A stretch of DNA of 64,000 bases from NCBI GenBank assembly GCA_917880885.1, contig OU862908.1:54519819-54583818 (forward strand), written 5' to 3'. The notes beneath the pieces are model-generated. The model was not told where the DNA came from. It was given only the letters and a program-made list of their open reading frames with translations, and made no database searches. A program made the position numbers and the translations under genes. Source of the stretch: Limnephilus marmoratus (lineage: Eukaryota > Arthropoda > Insecta > Trichoptera > Limnephilidae). Each line of letters begins with the position of its first letter. The first letter of the stretch is position 1. Positions 57,339 through 64,000 of this stretch are shown piece by piece.

Positions 57339-57624
57339 GTACAGTATACCCAAATCATATGTGATATTCATATTTTTATAGTAGTTATGTCTCATAATCT
57401 GGACTCTGAATCATTGGCGATTTTCTCTAAAGTGCATTTGTGCAGTGATCTCCCTTAAAATATAAGAAAATAAGAAACATTTGTATTATAATTGTAGCAA
57501 AATTTTAACAACGTGCCATTCAAATTCAGTGCCAAAAAAACACCCGTCTGAATGATTGCTTCTTTTAAATTTCAGGTGCGTTATGAATATCAGCACGTAT
57601 GGAACCTTCCGTCTTTTTTTTAGG

Positions 57625-57993
57625 TTCATTTAAAACTTACAATTTGCGAAGCGGGAATGTACCGCCGGGAGCGTACCGCCGCCCCGGGAACCTTTATTGG
57701 ATAACCTCTGCCATAGGTCACCCCAAGTGGTTCGCTACGTTTGGTGATTTACCAGGGGTGCCTGGGGTTCATGGGGTGAGGTTTGTCCAGGTCTTGGATG
57801 ACCAGGATACACTGAACCCCAGATTCCTACCCACCCCTTAAAACCCTTAGACCCCTTTCCTTCCCTCTCCTCTCCTTCCTTTCCCTAAAAAAACACCTCC
57901 ACACAGCATCCCCAAAGATGACATAAACCCTAAGGAAAATTATTTTCCTCAGAGCCTCCTGTGTGGAGCTCATGTAAACAAATGTAAAAAAAA
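57625..57993 (+). mobile_element. SINE family B, short form
   Basis: GAGCGTACCGCCGCCCCGGG, ACCTTTATTGGATAACCTCT, GGTGCCTGGGGTTCATGGGG, CCCCAGATTCCTACCCACCC, CATCCCCAAAGATGACATAA, CCTCCTGTGTGGAGCTCATG, A-rich end. It sits in the intron 290 nt downstream of the Shaw exon. Confidence 0.9.
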
Positions 57994-58884
57994 AAATACT
58001 AGTGGTGCCTGGGCGATCGGCCTGCAGTCCTTGGGAACCTACTAGCCTGCTGCCAGCACTTAATTATTTGATCAATTTGGGCAGAATAGTTTTTTGGAAG
58101 GATCAACAGATATTCTTTTGGGTAATTAACGTTTTTAAGTAGTTATAAATAAGTTAATAACTGAAGATGTTACGTTTAAACTTTAAAAACAATGAACGGT
58201 TTCTTGCGTTAATTGTGATTTTCGTATCTTAAACTATTTATAACGAACGACATATTATTATTTAGTCACCATCGTCTAATTGTATATTGTTGTTAGGTCG
58301 CTTTTCCCCAGTGCAGTGATGTGATCAAATTCATTTAGATCTAGGGAAAATGTATGTTTCATGAAAAGACAACAATGTAGGATTTTTTTCACGTTTCCGG
58401 GGGATTTTTTTTCTCCCTTTCTAATCTCCGATTGAACTCCCAATGAGATGGTGGCCATGTACCTCCACCCAGACGGTGTCCCCGTAACTATTAACTATCA
58501 CTTTGTAGTTGGTGCAATTCTTTGATGCTCACAGACCCTCCGATATAGTTTTTTTATAATACACTGCACCTGGTGATTCACACCTGCTCGGAGTCTAAAT
58601 TTTCTATGGTTTCACAACTTGGAGATACGTTGCGAGGTTATAGATAGCGGGATAGGAGATGGCTAAAATACAATTACAAATGACTTGGCTAACAGCCTGG
58701 AGTGAAATATTTTTAGTTGTACTTTATTTGGAATTGTTTCTTGAACAATTGCATAAAAAATATCTGCGTACTAGACCCTACTGGCTGATCAAATCTGTTA
58801 ACTGAACAGCTGATTCCATCCAGCTTGTCACTTCGTACTATGTAACTTCACTTTCTGGTAACTTATTTTAGTTGTCTACGATTG
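57994..58884. other. No gene recognised
   Basis: Presumed intron of the Shaw-type gene; no exon or shared repeat seen. Confidence 0.4.
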
Positions 58885-59080
58885 AGGAATGTGGTTGAAA
58901 TATAATATCGAGGTTAAAATAGCTCTGACCATGTATGATGATTAAGTCTGAATAGCCATGAACTACCGTACTCTTTCCAACTCTTTCCCCTCTCCACTAC
59001 CTTCACAACGCACACCATTTGGGATTATCATAGTCCCACTGGCCTCTCGTAGTTGGCTCTTGTGCTGTGTTCAAATTTAA
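58885..59080 (+). mobile_element. SINE family A, diverged 3' part
   Basis: AATAGCTCTGACCATGTATG, CTCTTTCCCCTCTCCACTAC, TCATAGTCCCACTGGC and TTGGCTCTTGTGCTGTGTTC follow the family body and tail. No poly-A remains. Confidence 0.7.
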
Positions 59081-59154
59081 ATAAATCTTATTATAAGTAA
59101 TAATAAATTATTAGCCTGAAACACACATCTACATTGAAAAAATCTCCCAAAAAT

Positions 59155-59227
59155 GCCTCCGACGGGACTCGAACTCGCGTCCTTCTGATTTCCGGTCAAA
59201 TGCTCTTATCCACTGAGCTACGTCGAC
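59155..59227 (-). tRNA. tRNA-like sequence, probably pseudogene or SINE head
   Basis: On minus, a 73-nt cloverleaf can be drawn: acceptor GTCGACG/CGGAGGC (5 of 7 pairs), D arm GCTC/GAGC, anticodon stem TTTGA/TCAGA with loop CCGGAAA (GGA at 34-36, but C instead of U at 33), T arm GCGAG-TTCGAGT-CCCGT with one mismatch and a good B box. The missing U33 and acceptor mismatches argue against a working tRNA. The flanks suggest a SINE head. Confidence 0.5.
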
Positions 59228-59426
59228 TTATCTTCTGCCCGCCAAATAATTCAATATATTCTAGTGTTTCATTCAACAATTACTGCTTATTACATTTTTC
59301 CGCCTGCAAACAACCAACTTTATTTTAAATGAGAAAGGCATTGTAAGTGCTAAATCTCTCACTAGGTGGCGTCAAGACAAATTATGTCTACATTTTTTGG
59401 TGAAATACTTTAACTCGTCAAATAGT

Positions 59427-59546
59427 AATTATTATTTTTAATTGATAAACTAATGTTTAAGACATTACTTATAATAATTGTTACCCTTTGTGCTTTGCGT
59501 AAAAACCTTGTCTTAAACATTAGTTTATCAATTAAAAATAATAATT
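59427..59546. repeat. 37-nt perfect inverted repeat
   Basis: 59427-59463 (AATTATTATTTTTAATTGAT and on) is the exact inverse of 59510-59546, with a 46-nt loop. Fold-back sequence of unknown origin. Confidence 0.8.
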
Positions 59547-59599
59547 AAATAAATCTAATCGCAAAGTAAATAAATTTCATAAACTCGTACATTATGGTA

Positions 59600-59730
59600 A
59601 TGATTTAGGATTTTCACGGCCGAAAGAATTATAGTGATTACCTGCCCTGATGATGGACACTGTAACGCAGTCCAAAACCTGTGGTGAAAATGCAACATGG
59701 CCTTGTTTCCTAAAATTTTATCACAATAAT
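59600..59730 (+). repeat. Penelope-like repeat, damaged, inverted arms
   Basis: 59641-59690 (GCCCTGATGATGGACACTGT, AACGCAGTCCAAAACC) matches 47961. 59605-59625 (GATTTTCACGGCCGAAAG) is the inverse of that unit's outer end, so both arms are represented. Confidence 0.6.
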
Positions 59731-60786
59731 AATATTATGTCTTATCTTATGGTTCAAGCACATTATTGTGGTTCTAGAATAAATATTTATTTTCCTCCAA
59801 TACAGTACACACCTCGGCCAATCAATATGCTAATTTGAGTAGCGTGTGTGTGTGTTATGAGTAACGGCTTTCCAAAATGTCAATGTTAATTACTTTGTAT
59901 ACTTCAATGCGTCGACAAATTGACGCGCTTCATGTCGGCAGAATCATGTTCCGCCAGACTTACTAAAATAGATCTCTGTTGCATCTGTAATGTAACAACG
60001 TGAACTCGCGTGAAATGTGTTGAAAGTGTTCTTGCATAAACGCCAGGAGATGGTACTATGAATTTATCTAGAGCAGAACTTTAAAATAAATAGGAAGTAA
60101 AATGAAAAATGTGGACATTTCTGATGTTATTGACTCTGTTTATAAATATTTAATAGAACGTTAGATGAAATTGAAGATATTTGTCTGCTATAAATTATTT
60201 AACAATATTGTAAAGCACATAAGGGTAGAATCCCTTGCCAATAAGGTAATAGTTTAAATTTAAAGGGTAAAAAGAAAAATAACTACACCAATTCCTTTTT
60301 TTAAATCACCATTGCGGATTTGTTTTTTGTTTTACCTCTCGAATGTATCTTCTGAATTATACGAGAAAGAACAATAATTGAATACATCAATTGATCATTG
60401 GAATCTTGCACTTAATAATGTATGTGTTTTAAATGATATGACAGTGGTTTTATCACAAAGCTGGAAAACAAATTGCTAACAATCAATTTTATAAAACAAG
60501 CTGTGTAAAGTGATTAAGTACCTACCTACTTTTTTTCATTTCCACGGTAAAATAGTACCTTTATATAACATAAATGAAAAAATAATTTAAATAAATCAAT
60601 TAGAATAATACAAAAGAAAAAGATTTTTTAACAATTACATAGTTACCTACTTTTCAATTTGACTTTTATTACTAGCCAAAAACCATATATAATATTATTT
60701 TATTGATGTGACATTTTTTCCCAGCGCTAACAATCTAGGTAACGACGAGTGCATAGTATATACGACGGTTGGTTCTGCTCGTTTTC
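59731..60786. other. No gene recognised
   Basis: AT-rich; presumed intronic. Confidence 0.4.
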
Positions 60787-60870
60787 TCCCCACGACAAAA
60801 AATCCCCCGACAAAATATCCCCGACCAAATATCCTACGGGCAAAACATCTCCCAACCAAATATCTGCTAA

Positions 60871-60890
60871 AACCTAACCTAACCTAACTT
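60871..60890 (+). repeat. Short interstitial telomere-type repeat
   Basis: AACCTAACCTAACCTAACTT holds three CCTAA units, the insect telomere repeat TTAGG on the other strand. Too short to show telomere origin by itself. Confidence 0.4.
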
Positions 60891-61317
60891 AACAAAAATG
60901 GAACAAAAACAACAAAGATATTTTTTATTAATTTATTCTTTTTAACATCCAGAGGGCTTTTACATGTTTGGTAGTACAATTAATTCGTGATAAACAATTT
61001 CGAAACAAGTATAGAAATAATAAAATTTGAAAGTAGATAAAGAATGCACACAAGTCGTAGAAATACAAAAATACAGCGATTTCATAGGTTTATAAACATA
61101 CAGATGTGTTTAGTAATTACTTTTTTTAATTTATTTATCTGTATAAGGTTACATTATATTGTTTGATTCCTGTCTTACTGGGATATACCTATGTCGAGGC
61201 AGGTGTAGAGATACATAAATGAATATCATGTATAAGAATATTTAAGAATATCGTAAGAATATTTAAGTTTAAATAATATTAATTTGAACACAATTAAAAG
61301 AGAAAGATGATTGAAAG

Positions 61318-61540
61318 TGTTAATTGAAACGTCGCTTGAAAATGGCTTTAGCCGTGTTTAGTGACCAGATCTGAATAGCCAGGTACTTCCCAACCTTCCT
61401 CTTCCCCACCTCCTTCCCCTCCCCACTATCTTCAGCCTCACAACATACCCCAATTGGGGATGCCATAGTCTCACTGGCTCCAGACGGGAGCAGTTGAGAT
61501 TCTTGTGCGGTATTCACTGTAAAAAAAAAAAAAAAAATCC
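61318..61540 (+). mobile_element. SINE family A, 5'-truncated
   Basis: Begins TTGAAACGTCGCTTGAAAAT and runs through CCAGGTACTTCCCAACCTTC to GAGATTCTTGTGCGGTATTC and poly-A (61521-61537). Very similar to 19575-19790; head missing. Confidence 0.88.
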
Positions 61541-61650
61541 CATAAAGAGAGTTTTCTTATAATTGTAGAAAGAGATGAAGTAAAGTAGTAAATCCTGTAA
61601 AATCTATTAATGGAGTTAGATTGTAAAGGATTTTATTTTTTTAATTAGTT

Positions 61651-62113
61651 TTACATGGGTAAGGACGTATGTAAATTAATATTTCTGTCTATTTGTAATT
61701 TATTTTGCGGATGTTTGCAGTAGTATGACGTCCAATACTTATTATCCATTTCTTTATATTTATCTTGTTTGAATTTGGTCATTGATTCAGTTTGTTTAAT
61801 CGTAGCTGGCAGTGAATTGTATAGTGTGCAAGCTATGTATTTAAAGTGTCTTTGTCCAAAGGTGGTTTTAGAAAAAGGAGTTTGGAGAAGTTCTTTGTTT
61901 TTGGCTCGGGTATTGTGTATCGTTTGTGTTGTGTTGTTATCGTTCGCCAAGTTGATATTAAATATGTCAACCTCACCTAAGTACTGATTTCCCGTAGTGT
62001 GAAATCGTTGCATCGGAGAGTGGTCAATGTAGTTCCATTTATGAATGCTGCAGTAGAATAGTGTATTTCGTCGTGTAGTTACTGTCGGTATTCGACATCC
62101 AGTAAAGACAATA
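61651..62113 (-). pseudogene. C-terminus of a Jockey/CR1-like LINE
   Basis: The minus frame is open from about 62115 to the stop at 61651: GCRIPTVTTRRNTLFYCSIH, DHSPMQRFHTTGNQYLGEVD, NTRAKNKELLQTPFSKTTFG, QRHFKYIACTLYNSLPATIK, SMTKFKQDKYKE. RRxxLFY...HSPMxR and NTRxKNxxLLxxPxxKTxxGxxxFxYxACxxYNSLP are standard for the last 150 residues of these proteins. RT is missing upstream, so it is 5'-truncated, though otherwise little damaged. Confidence 0.85.
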
Positions 62114-62300
62114 AATTGTTATTTTTCAAAAATAGTAAAATGGGACAAAAATAATACAGAAATCCTGTAAAGACAATAAATTATTGTTAAAAAATAGTAA
62201 GAATATATAAGAAACAATTCAGCCTAGTGGAGATACATGTTGTCTTTGGGATATTATGTCGAGGGATATTTTGTGGGGGATATTATGTCGGGGAATGAAA

Positions 62301-63220
62301 ATGTGCATTACCATGACAGTTAGTTCCAGAATAATTTCTGCCATTATCTTATTTCTAGTATTGCGTATCGGATATGAAAAATTATCTTCGACAGCAATTT
62401 GTGACTGTCACATACACCATACGAAAACCGAAAATGTATATTATATTTTAATTTCTGAAAAAATGTTCTGAACAATGTCCTGTACCTACATACATCTTTC
62501 TCAGAACTCTCTCCAAGAAATCAATTACATATAAATAATATATATACGTTTCGACCGTTGCTCATAAATAATGTTTTATAACGGTTTTCTTTAGGGGTTT
62601 CTTTTTCTCTGTGGGTAATTGCTTCACAGATTTAGTATTGAATTCTCAGACTGACAAAAAATATCAACGATAATAACGGCTGAATACGTTTCCAGAAAAG
62701 AAAGACACCGATTACATTACTAACTATATTGTGTAGGTACTTACTTACTTTCCGAGCAGCGAGATCATAATAAATCACATACACAAAGGGGAGGAAGATA
62801 TAATGTATCGTAATAATGGAGTCTAGTTATCATTTTGGTCGGAAGAAACCATAAAACAGCATGATCTTTTATATAATGGATGCTAATGGAAAGTAGAATT
62901 AAGTCGCATGAAAAAATACGGCATTATTGGTGCATAAAAAGAACTTTTATATTTTTCGCAAATTACTGATTTTTATATGTCAAGATGTTACCGCTAATAA
63001 GGTATAATATCTTAGAATAGTGCTTTAACCGCTATGAGATATTTCTCTTTTGTTGTTATTAGCTTTTAGTGTAATATTTATGTTATAATTTTAGTAGTTT
63101 CTCTGTTTATTATTATCAAGATTAATTTGTAGATTTACGTATTAATTTAGTTTTTTTTTTTAATAATGTAGGTTGTTATTACTCAAATAAATAAATGTAA
63201 TTATTATTTTAATTTAATAA
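62301..63220. other. No gene recognised
   Basis: AT-rich; presumed Shaw intron. Confidence 0.4.
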
Positions 63221-63392
63221 GGGCACCCGTAGACGAGAGACATTAGTTGCAGAGACATATAAACTATTATGCTCAAATTCAAAAAAGTCTCCTTAAAGTC
63301 GTGTTGCTCGTGTGCGCATCTCCATAAATTGAAATGGATTTTTTTTTGCCCGCAACAAATTGCCGCAACAAGACTCTCGTCTGCTGGCGTAA
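63221..63392. mobile_element. Short inverted-repeat element (MITE-like)
   Basis: GGGCACCCGTAGACGAGAGA on the left pairs with the inverse of GACTCTCGTCTGCTGGCG on the right. GTTGC-rich subterminal words (TTAGTTGCAGAGAC, TTGCCGCAACAAGAC) are also mirrored. Flanks AATTTAA and AAATTAATTT are too simple to prove a duplication. Confidence 0.55.
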
Positions 63393-63675
63393 ATTAATTT
63401 ATCAAAGAATATAATTCGTTTTCTAATGATAAATAAGTTTACTGTTTAAACCAACTTCAATCATGTACCAAGTTATTAAAATTAATCATACTGGAAAAAA
63501 ACCCAAACTTTTAAAAAATTATTTATTTCAAAATTTCAATGGTCCCAATTTAGCAATATTTCAAGAAAACACTAATATCACTCTTAAAAGGGGAAACCTT
63601 ATAAGTTAAAAACCATTATTAATTTCCGGCAAATTAACTTAAAAAAGATCTTCTATACAATGTTTACAATAAAAC

Positions 63676-63960
63676 ATTATTAAACTAACTAACTAACTAA
63701 TAATAATAATAATAATAATAATATATCTTTATTGAAAGAAATTTGCAAGATTATATCTAAAAAGTACATATTCAGTGTTATGTTTACAGTGGTTTAAAAT
63801 TACATAAGGACAAAAGGATATCAACAGAAAAAATATATAAATATGAACAGTAGATAAATTAAAAATAGAAAATAGTTATAAATTTTGGTTTTTCAGTAAT
63901 CTGCCTCACTAGGCTAGCCTGTGTTGAGGCAGTAATTTTTAAATCAATTTATAAGACTTA
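63676..63960 (-). repeat. LINE 3'-tail-like sequence with (AAT)n and (AACT)n
   Basis: (AACT)n at 63684-63699 followed by (AAT)n to 63722, TATCTTTATTGAAAGAAA and later CTGCCTCACTAGGCTAGCCT. Shares the latter parts with 7130-7250. Probably a reversed LINE 3' UTR next to another LINE's (GTTA)n end. Confidence 0.5.
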
Positions 63961-64000
63961 TAGATATACCTACACTTTTATTAAAAAAGTAATCACATAA

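Larger units (their letters stand above)
60787..62296. mobile_element. Segment bounded by inverted clusters of a 16-nt motif
   Basis: At 60787-60862, four or five variants of CCCCGACAAAATATCC are in tandem. At 62241-62296, the inverse (GGATATTATGTCGGGG and variants) is repeated three times. Such inverted subterminal repeat clusters are usual for ends of DNA transposons. The 1.4 kb between hold a LINE end and a SINE A copy, so the element would have collected insertions. Precise termini and target duplication were not found. Confidence 0.5.

Noticed and set aside
60871..60890. Telomere or chromosome end
   Set aside because: Only three units, embedded in ordinary repeat-rich sequence.

Overview
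The window is nuclear DNA of an arthropod, most likely an insect. It is AT-rich and gene-poor, and its coding-like segments are mostly broken retroelement fragments with internal stops and frameshifts. There are intron-type splice signals, tRNA-derived SINEs, several non-LTR retrotransposon (LINE) families, Penelope-like elements (PLEs) and hAT-type DNA elements. Three units of the insect telomere motif (TTAGG) sit inside the window at 60871-60890. The order or species cannot be fixed from sequence alone.

The only host gene I can support is one short coding exon at 57243-57338 on the + strand. It has a splice acceptor, an in-frame stop upstream, an ATG in strong context, 14 codons typical of the N-terminus of a Shaw-type (Kv3) voltage-gated potassium channel, and a splice donor that splits the Arg codon. 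No continuation of the channel is seen to the end of the window, so the following intron is at least 6.6 kb. Much of the window is probably intron or 5' flank of this gene, but that is inference.

The rest is a layered set of mobile elements. SINE family A (tRNA-like head, poly-A tail) has copies at about 650, 19383, 28022, 33897, 51022, 58885 and 61318. SINE family B has copies at about 20470-21068, 24690, 28105, 36606, 44882, 51258 and 57625, and its 3' tail is shared with a LINE seen at 3950-4337 (+) and 45925-46290 (-). SINE family C derives from a tRNA-Gly(CCC)-like gene (19265, 37936, 42398). LINE coding remnants are at 8570-9049, 22090-23705 (interrupted), 29690-30335, 32085-32275, 34908-36150 (the most complete), 48855-49640 (-), 53745-53985 (-), 56679-57062 (-) and 61651-62113 (-). 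A Penelope-type GIY-YIG endonuclease remnant lies at 32820-33116.

DNA transposons include a 1947-bp hAT-type element at 10506-12452 with about 480-bp inverted repeats, a perfect 8-bp target duplication and an antisense transposase scrap. Two smaller hAT-like elements have 8-bp duplications (9353-9824 and 36381-37019), and a 184-bp element is flanked by TTAA (24223-24406).

A recurring palindromic repeat (3375-3633, 17919-18180, 26890-27077, 46906-47010, 47898-48086, 55580-55670, 59600-59730) carries a hammerhead-ribozyme-like core. Its stem III is a self-complementary ACCGGT, ACATGT or ACGT, as expected for terminal repeats of Penelope-like elements. Together with the Shaw exon, the shared SINE/LINE tail and the long-TIR hAT element, this is the most informative content. 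Nothing bacterial, no CRISPR array and no intact long gene is present.
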